From: Candidatus Saccharimonadota bacterium
GTDB taxonomy: Bacteria; Patescibacteriota; Saccharimonadia; Saccharimonadales; Saccharimonadaceae
Reading direction: 5' to 3'
Assembly: GCA_009777795.1 (NCBI GenBank)
Contig: WRLC01000003.1
Span: 1 to 64,000 of the forward strand
Length of the DNA stretch: 64,000 bases
Part shown: one piece after another, positions 8,019-19,100 of the stretch
Numbering within the stretch: position 1 is the stretch's first letter
Layout of the letters: every line of letters starts with the position of its first letter
Notes under the pieces: generated by a model
The model's database searches: none
Seen by the model: the letters and a program-made list of their open reading frames with translations, nothing else
What the model was told of the DNA's origin: nothing
Made by a program: the position numbers and the translations under genes

Positions 8019-11000
8019 TTAGGAGCGGTGGCGACGGATGAGACGGTGAAGGCGTTTGCGATTGTAAATTAGGACGGCAAGGATAGCGGCAGAGCCGGCG
8101 CCGATGCCGATGGCGCGGGCGAAGTCGCTCGACCAGAAGATGGCGCTGGTGTCTGGGGCGTCGGGTAGGGTTGGCTCGTCGCGAGGGTCGACAGGGCGGG
8201 CGGCGATGGTGAGGATGAGGTCATGATCGGGTAGATGGGTGGTGCCGGTGTCGATGTCGTGGGCGGTGATGGTGATGCTGCCAGCGCGGGTTGGGGTGTA
8301 GGTGAAAGTGAGGCCGGCAGGTAGCGCGTGGTCGGTGACGACCGGCCAGTCGGCAGGGTCGAAAACGACTTGGGTTGGGCTAAAGATGCCGCCCATGCCA
8401 CCATCGGAGAGGTTAAAGGTGCCGTCGAAGAGGCCGTTTGGCGTGATGGTGAAGGTAATCGGCGTACCTACGACACCTTCGGTAGTGTCGGCGGTAAAGG
8501 TGAAGTCGGTGGCCGTGATGGCGACGTGAGGGTCGCCGGAAAGTCCGGGCGCTGCGGCCGAGATACCGATGTGGTTAGCCTCGATGTCGTGGGGGACGGA
8601 GACGGTGAAAGTGCAGGTGGTGGTGTTGGTCGTTATATCATAATCGTCGATGGTGAAAGTGCAGGTGGTGCGGCTCAATGCAACATCGGCAGCAGGGCCG
8701 GAAGTGCCATCGCCGGTCGGTAGGTAAGCGAGAATGGTGGCAGTGCCGTCATAAGGGCCGTTGATGGAGAGGGTATAGAGTTCACTTGTAGCACCACGCT
8801 GAATGCGGGAGGGCCCCGAGACATCTAACGTGGTGGCAAAGGTGATGATGTCGACAAGGCGTGGCGTGGCGGTGAAGGGGTCGCTGACGGAAATTGTGCG
8901 AATGCCCGGCGTGGTTGGGGTAAAGGTGAAGGTCTTGCCAACTGGATCTTTGCTGGTGGTTGGGTAATCAGAGAGGCCGAAGCTGACAGTAGGCACACTG
9001 ACGGTGGCACCGCCAATACCGGTGGAACCGATATTAAAGGCACCGTTGTAGACCGAGTTTGGCGTGATGGTGAAGGTGATTGGCGTGCCGATGGTGCCGG
9101 TCTGGGTGGTGTCGGGCGAGAGCGAGAAGTTGTTAGCGGTGATAGCAGTAAGGGCAGGGGCGGCGAGAGTCAGTGGTGGATCGCCGCTAGCAACGGCAGC
9201 GGTGATGCGCAGGTAGTGCGAGCCGGAATAATTGGCGGGCAGGCCGACGGTGAAATCGCAGATGGTGGCGCCGCTAAGGGTGGTGCCGAGGTCGGTTTCG
9301 GAAACAGTGCAGGAGCCGGAATTAGAAAATGTGGCGCCAGTAATTACACTGCCAGTAGCCGGGTCGGTGGCGGTAAAGTTGATGGTGCCAACGTAAGGCC
9401 CCGGGATGATGAGCCGATAGGTGCCACTCATGGTAGGGCTGATTTGGATGGCGGCGGTGCCGGTGAGGCTCATGCCGTCGGCCATGGTTTCGACGATGAC
9501 AGTTTTAGTGCCGAGCGAGCTAGAAACGGTGATGGTTTCAACGCCGGGCGCGGTGGTAGTGATGGTGAAAGTCCGGTTAATATCGTCGGCGGTGAAGGCT
9601 AGGGTGCTGGCGCTAAGAGTGCCGGGGCCGTCGGTGCTGATGCTGAAATTGCCGTTGAAAATAGAGTTTGGCGTGATAGTGAAGGTGAGGGTAGTGCCAG
9701 CAACGGCAATTTGAGTGGTGCTAGGTGAAAGAATGAAGTCGTTAGCGAGGATGTTGGTGGTGGCCGAAGCATCGGGCAAGGAGCGGCTACCAGTGTCGGT
9801 GGTGGCGACAACCTTGATTTGGCGAGAGCTGGAATAGTTGGCAGGTAGGGTAATGCTAAACTCGCAAGGGGTGCGGTTGGTGATGGTATTGTAGTCGGCT
9901 GCGCTGGTCTCACAGTAAGCGCCGCCAGTGCCGGTGTCGTTGACAGTGGCGCCAGCGATAGGCAGATTAGTTGTGGCATCGAGGATAGCAAGGTTAACGC
10001 GGCCAATGTAAGGGCCGTGGATATTAAGCAGGTAATAGCCAATCATTTCGCTGTCAATCTGGATGCTGCTGGTGCCAGTGAGCGACATGGTGTCGGCGAG
10101 GACGAGGATATCAACTGTTTCGGTGCCGAGGTCGCTAGTGACGGTGATGGTTTGCCAGCCATAACGCTCGGGTGAATAGTAGAAGGTTTGTCCGGGCATT
10201 GGGGTGTTGCCAGATGGCCACTCGGAGGTAGAGAAGGCGACGGTTGAGGTATCGAAAATTCCGGAGCCGCTATCATCGCTAAGAGAGAAAGTGCCGGCGT
10301 AGAGCGAGTCAGGAGTGATAGTGAACTCAATCGGTGTGTCGAGGTCGGCATCGTAGACGATGGATGGCGAGACCGAGAAGCTGAAAGCAACAACGGCGAC
10401 ATTGTGGGTGTCGGGGTCGAGGAGGCTGGTAGAGTCGGCGTCGACGGCGCGGATTTGGATTCGGTTGCCGGTGTAGGAGCTAGGCAGTGTGAAGTTAAAT
10501 GTACAGGTGCTGATTTCGGTGTCGGGGATGGCGTCGTCGGAGGTAAACGTACAGGTGGCGTCGCCATCGCTACTGATAATCTCGGCGCCAGTGATTTCGG
10601 TGTTGGTGGCTAAGTCCCAAATCGAAAGATTAATTGTGCCCTCAAGCTCGCCGCGAAGAGATAGGGTGTAGGTGCCGCTGGTTTGGCCTTTTTTGATGGT
10701 GTCGGGACCGCCGATGGCCATGGTGTCGAAGACGTGGACTTCAATCATTTGGGGGGCGATGGTGCGGCCGTCGGACGAGTCGGGAGTGATGAGGAAGCAA
10801 GCGCGGCCGAAGCTTGTCGGAGTAAAGGTGAAGGTTTTGCTAACAGGATTCTGCCCGACGGTTAGATAATCGTCATATGAATAGCTAATTTGGTCAGAAC
10901 TGAAGGTGCCGGTAAAACCGGATGGGTCGGGGCAGGTGTGGACGCCGTCGGCAATAGGTGGCGAGACCATAGCGACGTTAAAATCACCATCGAATTGGGC

Positions 11001-14000
11001 GTTTGGGGTGATGGTGAAGGTAATAGGGTTATTCATCTTTTGGTCGATTAGTTCGGGGCCGGGCTCGACGGTAAAGTCGGTCGCAAGGATGTTTATGTCT
11101 TTAGTGGCGTCAAACGGTGAAGAGAAGAGGGTAATGACGTTGCCATATTGGGCGAATTCGGAAGTAAAAGTGAATTCGCAGGATGTAGTATTGGTGATGG
11201 GGTCATAATCGTCAAGGGTAAGAACGCAACTGTTAGGCGCGAGCTTGGACGAGTCGTAGAACTCATCAGTGGAAGATTCGCCAAGCAGGATAGTACCTTC
11301 GTAAGGTCCGTTGAGGACGAGGGTGAAGGTTTCAGTGGAGCCTTTGACGAGCGTGTCGGGCCCGAGAATCTGGGCGGAGTTGGCGAGGACGAGTAGCTCG
11401 ATGGTTTGGATGCCCATGCTGGCTTGACCGGCTGGGGCGAGGGCGGTTTCGCGGATGGCGTCGACGGTGATGTCGATATAACCGGTCTGTTGAGGAACGT
11501 AGGTGAAAGTTTGAGCTTGCATGGTTTGGTCGTTAGTGGCTGGCCATTGGCTCTGGGTGCGGACAATACTGCCGGGCGGAGTGAAGTAGCCGAGAGCGCC
11601 ATTATCATCGAAGCTGTAAGTGCCGGCAAAGAGAGCGTTAGGCGTGAGGGTGAAGGTGAGAGGGGCGCCAAAGGCAACTGAAGCGCGGCTAGTAGTGGCA
11701 GATAGGCCGTCGCGAGTTATGGAGTAGCGGTTGGCGACGAGGCCAACGGTTTTGGAGGCGGGCAAGATGGTGGCATCGTCAGCGCTGATGTGAATCTCAA
11801 ACCAGTTGTAGTCAAAAATGAAGCCCTCGGCTTGAGCGCTATCAGCCATGCAGGCGGTGGTGGTGTTGGTGATGGGGTCGTAATTGTCGAGTGAGACTTC
11901 GCAAGTAAACGTGCCGTTGCCGTTGTCGGTGAAGTTGCTGGTGCCGGTAAGAACGGAATTATCAAACTGAATCTCGGAAGAGCCCTCGTGGCGGACGATA
12001 CGGCCATAGAGAGTGCCGATGAACGGGCCATTGATAGAGGTTATAAAGCGAGGCATGAGCGGCACTTCGTCGCGGGCGAGAGTGTCAGGGCCGGTGATAG
12101 TAATAGTGTCGCCCATGACATAGACGGTCAAGGTGTAAGTGTCGCCAACCTTGATGCCGCTATTTGGGTCGTCAACGCGAATAACCTCGGCGATGAGAGT
12201 CTTGACACCAGTGGAGCCGGGCGTATAGGTAAAGTCGAAATCGTCGCCACTGAAGTTCCAAGTGGCAAGGCCATCATCAGAGAACTCGGCAGTAGGGTCA
12301 TCTGGTGCGGAGATCTGGACTTGGCCGGCAAAGAGGCCATTAGGACGCAAGATGTAGTCTTGGGTGAGGCCGACGCGACTGGTTTCACAGTCAGGAGAGA
12401 TGTCGGAACAGAAAAAGAGTATGTCGTCGGGGATGATGTTGATAAGCGCCCAGTTGGCGTCGATGGTTGGTGAGGTGATATTGGCGCCGTCGGCTTGGAT
12501 GCGGACGATGGAATAGCTCGGGTCAGTGCCAGATGGGAGGGTGTAGGTAAAGGTGCGGTCGTAGGCTTCGCCGGGCAGGCAGTCGAGAAGGGTACCGCCG
12601 ATACCGCCACAAAATTCGTAGGTGAGAGTGGAGGGGTTAAATGTGCCGGAGAGCGCTGAGGTATCGGTAAAGGTGCCGTCGCCTGCGGCTTCGGGGATAC
12701 TATAACTTAGGAAGATATCGGATAGAGAGACGACGCCGCCCGGGTCGAGGTCGGATGGGTTGATGGAGAGGGTACAGTCGCTACTTTGACCGCGGGAGAT
12801 GGCGGAAGGTACGCAAGTGAGGGCGATGTGAGAGTCGATGACGTCAAAAGTGATGTCGCTATCGTCGATAGCTGGGTCGTCGCTCTCGCCAGAGAGGGTA
12901 TGTTCGCCAGTCTCGGCTGGAATGTAGCGGAAGGTTTCGTCGATACCAGAGCCATTGAAGGTGAATTCGAGCGTAGGGGTGCTGCTACCAGAGCCGCGAT
13001 CAAAGTTGCCGTCGAGGTCGCTGGAAAGGGTGATAGAGCCGAAATATGGTGCGTTAAAAGTGGATAGACCAAAGCGGGCGCTACAGCCGACGCAGCCGTG
13101 ATTTTCGTCGATTGGCGGGTTGTCGAGAGAGTAGATCTCGTAGCTTTGAGCGAGGAGGCCGACGGAGACTGAGCGCTGGGCAGGAGCGAGTGAGCCGGAA
13201 GAGGTGCCAGTAATAATGGGCCAGAAGAGATAATAGCCGTTGGCTTCGGTGTCGTCGTAGAGGTTGTCAATAATATAATCCCAAGATGGTGAGGTATAGG
13301 TGAAGGCGAGGACTTGGCCGGTGAGGTCGGCAGTGTCGGAAAGAGTGGTGGTGAAGACGCCGCTAGAGGAAAGACGAGGGTCGGAGCTAGTGAAGGTGCC
13401 GCCGAGGACGCTGGTCTCGGTTTCGCCAGTGGTGTCGGCGAGGCTGATGGTGCCATTATAGGAGCCATTTAAGATAATCCGGCAATCAAGCGGTGTACCG
13501 GGGTCAAGAAAGGCATTAGCGGCCCAAGCGCCGGTGGTGCCCTCAGACATACATTGCATGGAGAAAGTGGTGGCAATGGTAGTGATGGTGATGTTAAGCG
13601 TGGCGTTATCAACATAGCTGTTGCCAGAGTCGACCAGTAGGGTGATGAGACCAGAATAGCCGGACGGTGGAGTGTAGGTGAAAGTGCGAGAGGTTTGGTC
13701 GGTGAAGACTAGCTGATTGCCACCCACGACGTTAGCGCCACTGAAAGTGCCGCCCATGCCGCCATCGGTGAGAGTGACGGTGCCAGTATAATTATAGTCG
13801 AGGGAAACCGTATAGTTGCCACCAGCGCCAGTGCCGGAAAGGGTAGTAGGGCCGGTGAGAACGAGGGCGTCGGTGTAGGTATAGCCGGCGCTAGCAATGT
13901 AGGTTGAGCTGCCAATGGTGACGGCGACATCGACCACACCAGCGCTATGGGCGGGGGTGAGGCAGCTGATTTGAGTGTCGCTAATGATGTTGACCTCTTT

Positions 14001-15047
14001 GCAAGGATTGCCGCCAACGGTGACGAGATAAGGCAACTGAGTGATGCGGGCGTAGCCGTTGCCGGATTGGCCGGCTTGGGTGCCGCCGTTTGGAGCCGGC
14101 ATGGTACCAGTGGTGCTACCGTCTAGTGTCGCAGCGTTAAAAGCTTGGTACTGGGAGCCGAGGAGGTAGGCGCCGCCGATAGCGGTATTGCTGGGTACGT
14201 TGGACGAGGTGAAGACGAAACCGGAGCCGCCAGCGCCGTTGAGACCGGAACCGCCGCCGAACCAACCGCCGCCGCCGCCGGAGACATTGATGGCAGTAGA
14301 GAAAGGACAGTTGACAGCTGCGCCGAAGGCACCTTGACCGGCGCAACCGAGGACGTTGTTGGCGCCGCCGGAGGTTTGGGTGGCGACACCACCGGCTTGG
14401 TCGCCGGAAGTGAAGCTGGTGAGACCGCCGCCTGCACCGCCGCTGGTGCTGTTCCATTGATTACCGCTGGCGCCACCGCCACCGCCTGCAACGATAGCAC
14501 GAGCGTAAAGTGAGTTGATGCCGATGCGGATATCGGTGCCGCCACCACCGGAAGCAGTTTCGTGGCCGGTGCCGTTGTCGGTGCGGTAAGCACCGCCGCC
14601 GCCGTTAGCGCCACCCGGGTAAGGGGCGCTAGAAGTACGGGAGGCTTGGGAGCCAGCGCCGCCGACGCAAGCCCAGATGTTGGTGCCGGAAGATAAGTAA
14701 ACGGTGCCGGTCGAGTAGCCGCCGCGACCACCGGCAAAGGCTCCGGCATTACCACCGGCAGCACCCCAAGTTTCGAGCTGATAGTAGCCATTGGCTGGTA
14801 TAGTGTAGGTGGAACAGCCGGTGCTAGTGAAGTTGGTGGGCGCGCCGACTGTGTAGTCGGTGAAGCCGCTGCCAGTAATGATAATGTTTTGGCCGCCACG
14901 GCTGGGACCACGATCAGGAGTGATGTCGGTGATGTTAGTGGAGGCTAAGATAAAACCAAGGACGCCGACGAAGACGGCGAAAGAAGCGACGAAAGCGACT
15001 TTATATCGATGCCGACGTAAGAAACTAGTTTTGTGAAACCTTATCAT
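8019..15047 (-). CDS. Giant (2342 aa) repetitive cell-surface protein: N-terminal anchor, split TIG/IPT + glycine-rich domain, ~17 Ig-like repeats, C-terminal TM + basic tail
   Basis: Repeated GPxTL...GPYxGT and TPITFTITPNSxFxGTF modules; C-term AIGIGAGSAAILAVLIYNRKRLHRLIRRHRS. Confidence 0.9.
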   Translation of the reverse strand: MIRFHKTSFLRRHRYKVAFVASFAVFVGVLGFILASTNITDITPDRGPSRGGQNIIITGSGFTDYTVGAPTNFTSTGCSTYTIPANGYYQLETWGAAGGNAGAFAGGRGGYSTGTVYLSSGTNIWACVGGAGSQASRTSSAPYPGGANGGGGAYRTDNGTGHETASGGGGTDIRIGINSLYARAIVAGGGGGASGNQWNSTSGGAGGGLTSFTSGDQAGGVATQTSGGANNVLGCAGQGAFGAAVNCPFSTAINVSGGGGGWFGGGSGLNGAGGSGFVFTSSNVPSNTAIGGAYLLGSQYQAFNAATLDGSTTGTMPAPNGGTQAGQSGNGYARITQLPYLVTVGGNPCKEVNIISDTQISCLTPAHSAGVVDVAVTIGSSTYIASAGYTYTDALVLTGPTTLSGTGAGGNYTVSLDYNYTGTVTLTDGGMGGTFSGANVVGGNQLVFTDQTSRTFTYTPPSGYSGLITLLVDSGNSYVDNATLNITITTIATTFSMQCMSEGTTGAWAANAFLDPGTPLDCRIILNGSYNGTISLADTTGETETSVLGGTFTSSDPRLSSSGVFTTTLSDTADLTGQVLAFTYTSPSWDYIIDNLYDDTEANGYYLFWPIITGTSSGSLAPAQRSVSVGLLAQSYEIYSLDNPPIDENHGCVGCSARFGLSTFNAPYFGSITLSSDLDGNFDRGSGSSTPTLEFTFNGSGIDETFRYIPAETGEHTLSGESDDPAIDDSDITFDVIDSHIALTCVPSAISRGQSSDCTLSINPSDLDPGGVVSLSDIFLSYSIPEAAGDGTFTDTSALSGTFNPSTLTYEFCGGIGGTLLDCLPGEAYDRTFTYTLPSGTDPSYSIVRIQADGANITSPTIDANWALINIIPDDILFFCSDISPDCETSRVGLTQDYILRPNGLFAGQVQISAPDDPTAEFSDDGLATWNFSGDDFDFTYTPGSTGVKTLIAEVIRVDDPNSGIKVGDTYTLTVYVMGDTITITGPDTLARDEVPLMPRFITSINGPFIGTLYGRIVRHEGSSEIQFDNSVLTGTSNFTDNGNGTFTCEVSLDNYDPITNTTTACMADSAQAEGFIFDYNWFEIHISADDATILPASKTVGLVANRYSITRDGLSATTSRASVAFGAPLTFTLTPNALFAGTYSFDDNGALGYFTPPGSIVRTQSQWPATNDQTMQAQTFTYVPQQTGYIDITVDAIRETALAPAGQASMGIQTIELLVLANSAQILGPDTLVKGSTETFTLVLNGPYEGTILLGESSTDEFYDSSKLAPNSCVLTLDDYDPITNTTSCEFTFTSEFAQYGNVITLFSSPFDATKDINILATDFTVEPGPELIDQKMNNPITFTITPNAQFDGDFNVAMVSPPIADGVHTCPDPSGFTGTFSSDQISYSYDDYLTVGQNPVSKTFTFTPTSFGRACFLITPDSSDGRTIAPQMIEVHVFDTMAIGGPDTIKKGQTSGTYTLSLRGELEGTINLSIWDLATNTEITGAEIISSDGDATCTFTSDDAIPDTEISTCTFNFTLPSSYTGNRIQIRAVDADSTSLLDPDTHNVAVVAFSFSVSPSIVYDADLDTPIEFTITPDSLYAGTFSLSDDSGSGIFDTSTVAFSTSEWPSGNTPMPGQTFYYSPERYGWQTITVTSDLGTETVDILVLADTMSLTGTSSIQIDSEMIGYYLLNIHGPYIGRVNLAILDATTNLPIAGATVNDTGTGGAYCETSAADYNTITNRTPCEFSITLPANYSSSRQIKVVATTDTGSRSLPDASATTNILANDFILSPSTTQIAVAGTTLTFTITPNSIFNGNFSISTDGPGTLSASTLAFTADDINRTFTITTTAPGVETITVSSSLGTKTVIVETMADGMSLTGTAAIQISPTMSGTYRLIIPGPYVGTINFTATDPATGSVITGATFSNSGSCTVSETDLGTTLSGATICDFTVGLPANYSGSHYLRITAAVASGDPPLTLAAPALTAITANNFSLSPDTTQTGTIGTPITFTITPNSVYNGAFNIGSTGIGGATVSVPTVSFGLSDYPTTSKDPVGKTFTFTPTTPGIRTISVSDPFTATPRLVDIITFATTLDVSGPSRIQRGATSELYTLSINGPYDGTATILAYLPTGDGTSGPAADVALSRTTCTFTIDDYDITTNTTTCTFTVSVPHDIEANHIGISAAAPGLSGDPHVAITATDFTFTADTTEGVVGTPITFTITPNGLFDGTFNLSDGGMGGIFSPTQVVFDPADWPVVTDHALPAGLTFTYTPTRAGSITITAHDIDTGTTHLPDHDLILTIAARPVDPRDEPTLPDAPDTSAIFWSSDFARAIGIGAGSAAILAVLIYNRKRLHRLIRRHRS

Positions 15048-15104
15048 TGATGAGTTCCCTTATCCTATACTCATTATTTAATTATATAATAACATAAGCG
15101 AAAT

Positions 15105-15135
15105 AAAAAAACCAGCCTAATTTGGGCTGGTTTTT
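15105..15135. terminator. Bidirectional intrinsic terminator
   Basis: AAAAAAACCAGCC-TAATTT-GGGCTGGTTTTT. Confidence 0.8.
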
Positions 15136-15149
15136 AAAAAGTCGTCTGA

Positions 15150-15548
15150 CTATTTTGATTGCTTGTCAATTTCGTTGATAACGCGGAGCAGCGAGTCGGC
15201 CTTGCGGCTGTCGTCGTTGATGCCTTTGGTGGCCTCATAGGCGACTTCAAGCATACCGCCGTCTTTAGTGACATCATAGACACGCATAGTGAGGTCAAAC
15301 TTTTCATCGGCAGGAAGCTTGACAGAGCCAATGATTGGTCGGAGGTCAGCCAGAACTTCATTCTTGACGCGGCTTAAGTCGCCGCTTGGCGCTGCAACAG
15401 CAATATGCGTCTCGTGCTTTTCTTCAGCCTTTGGTTTGGGGAGAGGTGCCTCTTCGTGCTTCTCCTCATGTAGCTCGTCATCATCCGACATGTCGCCGTT
15501 GGCGATGCCCGCTAATGCGCGTTCTAGTTCTGCTTCTTCGTTGTCCAT
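15150..15548 (-). CDS. Hypothetical acidic protein (132 aa)
   Basis: ORF with SD-like AAGGG upstream; followed by terminator. Confidence 0.65.
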   Translation of the reverse strand: MDNEEAELERALAGIANGDMSDDDELHEEKHEEAPLPKPKAEEKHETHIAVAAPSGDLSRVKNEVLADLRPIIGSVKLPADEKFDLTMRVYDVTKDGGMLEVAYEATKGINDDSRKADSLLRVINEIDKQSK

Positions 15549-15624
15549 GTGCCTACCCTTTCTCTCGTTTAACTCTAGTCTAACATAAGCAATTTACCAA
15601 GTCAAGAACTTTCTAAGAATTCGG

Positions 15625-16089
15625 CTAACCGCGGATCTTTTGCGAGATGATGTCAAGGAGGCCGCTAGGGTTGTCGATTTCAGGGATTTTGTCGGCAAGG
15701 AGTTTTTGGAGTTTCTTGACATCAAAATCTTTTTTTGGTAGTTGGAGGACGGCTTGCTCTTTGAAGCGCTTTTTGGGGATGAAGTTGATGGCAGTAGGCT
15801 TGCCCTCGGGCCCAGTGAAGCTGTAGCTCTTGTAGCCGCTAATTGGTAGTTCGCGGTCGTTAATCTTGATGGCGTCTCTGGAGACGCTGTACTTAACAAT
15901 AGGTGGCTTAGTCTTTTGCTGGACAATGAGGGCGATGGCAGCAACAATGACGACGGCAAGAAAAGTCCAAGAACGAATTAAGATAGCTAGACCAGCCATG
16001 CTGAGAACGGCCAAAACAAAGGCGACGTAAAAGGTCGTGCTACGCTTGCTAATGGTGTACTCGCTGGCTTCCCACTCGATCTTTTCCAT
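15625..16089 (-). CDS. Hypothetical two-TM membrane protein (154 aa)
   Basis: Two adjacent hydrophobic segments, TFYVAFVLAVLSMAGLAILI and SWTFLAVVIVAAIALIV. Confidence 0.7.
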   Translation of the reverse strand: MEKIEWEASEYTISKRSTTFYVAFVLAVLSMAGLAILIRSWTFLAVVIVAAIALIVQQKTKPPIVKYSVSRDAIKINDRELPISGYKSYSFTGPEGKPTAINFIPKKRFKEQAVLQLPKKDFDVKKLQKLLADKIPEIDNPSGLLDIISQKIRG

Positions 16090-16118
16090 ATATATATTAT
16101 ATATATTTAATTGGAAGA

Positions 16119-19100
16119 TTACAAGCTTGGTTTTTTGGTAGTCCAGCCGAGGCGGTCGCGGACTTCGACGTCTATGAGATTGCGCTCAGCGGCACCAAGG
16201 CGGTTGAACATGGCTTGGGTTTCTTCGTCGATATTACCTAGGGCAAAGGATTGGTTGCGGGTACTGCCGTGCATGCCGAGGCGATAGTCAACCAGCTTCT
16301 CGACTAGGCTCTTATCCATACCGAGTTGGGTGATGTGAGCGGAGTCGGCAATGCGCATAATAGCGTCAATATATTCCGGAGTCTGGCTACTAAGCATCGG
16401 AGCCCAGCTGTTGTCCTTGCCGGGATCGCCCCATAGATTATTGTAAATGTCGGAAGTTTCGAACTTACCGCCGCGCTCGGTCATCTCGGCAATCTTGAGC
16501 TTGGTGAGGATATCGGTATTCATTTCAGACATCAACATACCATTGCCGTTAGCGATTTGCCATTTAGCGCGGGCCATCCAGAGACCGATTTCGTCGGCAA
16601 CTTCGCCAACGGCCCAGCCACGACCTTTCTTCTCGTCATCGGCCATTTCATTAAGACCGAGCAGGGCGTCGTTAATCATGGCGATTTGACCGGCTTTCAT
16701 ACCTTTAAGCTGTGCGGCGGACATGTCCTTGAGGTAAGAGGCGACGGTGTCGCGGTTCAAAATCTTCTGCAAACCGCCATCCTCACGGCGTTCGGTGCGC
16801 CAGAGCAGGAGGTCGGTCAAGTTGGTCAACGTTTCACCGTCAATCTCGCCGGATGTGGCGGCAGAGCGGAGCTGTTTGACCAAGAAACCAGCCTGCAAGG
16901 CATCGGGCTTAATGCCGGCTTCGCGCATGAGGTCGCCGATGGCCTCAAAGGTGGTGCGGTCTTGTGATTTGGCAATGCCCGGTTGGGTGATGTCGGCGAG
17001 GAGCTTGAGCATACCAAGACCACTGTCGTCCTTAGCCCAGTCAATGAGGGCTAGTGGTCGGGTAGCATTCTCGTGCTCACGAATAAGGTCGTTGACTGCC
17101 TTGCCTTTTTCAAGCGCAATTTGCTCCCAGACAGCTTGAACGGCTTGATCGCGAGTCTCGTCGGGGTGGTTTTGCATGCGGACTTGGATTTTACCTTCGA
17201 AATTACCGAATTTGCCACGGCGGATGTTCATGCTCTTAGCGTAGCTGGCGAGGTGGGCGGCATCAGGCTTATATTTAAGTAAACAGTCCATGAGGTATTT
17301 ATACTCATCGCTATCGACGGCCTTACCCGCTTCTGACCAGTTCTTGGTGGCTTCGGCGATTTCGTCAGTAATTAAGTTATAGTCGCCGCGGAGCGCCATG
17401 ACGTCGATGGCGGCGGTCATCTTGTTGAGGTCGCTTTCCTTGAAGGCATTGCGGAGCGATCGCTGGATGTCATAGGTCTTCTTGGTGTCGTTAAAGAGGA
17501 TGGCGTAAGCTTCACGCTCCTTTTTATCCATCATGTTATAGGTTTGGACTGCGCGAGAGGCGGAGTAATCGAGCATCTTCTTGGCCTCGACATCAGTGAT
17601 GCGGGCGGTAATGCGGTTGTTTTTGTTGTACTCATTAAAGAGCGTGCCGCCAATTGGGGCGATGTATTTCTCGTAGTCGCTGAGACCCTTATTGTACTCT
17701 TGGAGCTCCTCAGCTGACATAACGTCGGCAGCATTGAAGTTTGGGTTGTTCTTGGTCGCATCGTAAGTTTCCTTAGCGCGATAAGCAGCTTGAATGGTCT
17801 TGGTCTGGAAGCGGAGGTCGCCGTCGTCGTTGCGGGCTTTGCGCTCTAGAGCAGTGTAGGTCTGGAGCCAAGCCTGCGAGCCTTGTCCGGCAATCTTGGC
17901 GAGTTTTTTCTGGCCGGGTGTGCGGGCTGGGTGGGCGGCGTCGGTCCAAGCAGAAGATTCGTTCAACGTGCTGGCGCGGTCGAGAGAGGCGATGCCTGCG
18001 TGAAGCTCGTCAACACCGGCCTGCTTGGCGGTATAGCCAAGTTTGTGGTCGAGTTCGAAGTTGCCCTTCTTCAGGCTGTGAGCAGAAACATACTTATCAA
18101 CATAGGAGCCGACGAGGTGGGTAGCACTCTTGTTCTCGAGGGCGAGGCTTTCGCCGCGGAGGGCCTTTTGCTTCTCGAGAAAGGCGGCAAGCTTGCTGCT
18201 GCCCATGAGGCCCATTTGACCACGCATACCTGCGTTGACATTGCGAGCGCGGGCGATGGCCTGCTGTTCCTTGCTCCAGCCACCGAGTGCGGTTTGGGCA
18301 GGAGCAAAAGGTTTGCGGACGAGGTCGTTGACCTTGCCAAGCATAGTGCCGGACATTCGGAGGAGGGCAGGCGTCATGACGAGAGGGACAACTTGGACGG
18401 CCATACCGAGGACGACTTGGAGCATACCGTCGGCGGTGGCGATAATGGCCCAGCCAGCTAGGCGGGCGGCACCAAAGAGAACGGCGAACATTGGGAAAAT
18501 GACGAGCATCTGGAGGAAGAACTTGCGCCAGAGGTCGAAGAACTTTTCGGTGCTGGTGAGGAGGAGGGCGGCGAAAGCGAGTGGGGAAAGCATGACGAGG
18601 AGGAAAATAAGGGCTTGGCGGGCGGCCATGGTGAAAAGGGCGGCGAGAACGGCGACAAGGGCGCCAAGCAAGACCGGCGCGAGGACGAAGAAGAGGCCAG
18701 AGAGGCCACCAGAGATAACAAGACCTAAGGCGAGGCCGCCGCCGACAACTACAGCGCCGGTGGCAACGGCGAAGACGGCCTCCCAAGTAGGGATGTCGGC
18801 GAGGCTAATCGCCCCAGAAGATGCGGCACCCTCGGCGACGGAGTCAAAGAGGCCGACGAGGCTGACGCCAAGGATGTCCGAGATATTAACCGCGGCAACC
18901 GAGACGTAGAACGAAAGATTGATAAGAATAGCGACGACGAGGAGCTTGGGGGCGGCGCGACGGAGGGCATAGTTGGTGATGTTCCACTGGGTGAAGTGGG
19001 AGAAAATCATGATTAAGAACATTATAACGAAGACAATATTGGCCATGTTGCGGATATACTGCCAGATATAAAAGAGTGGAGAGTCGAAAACGTCGGCTTG

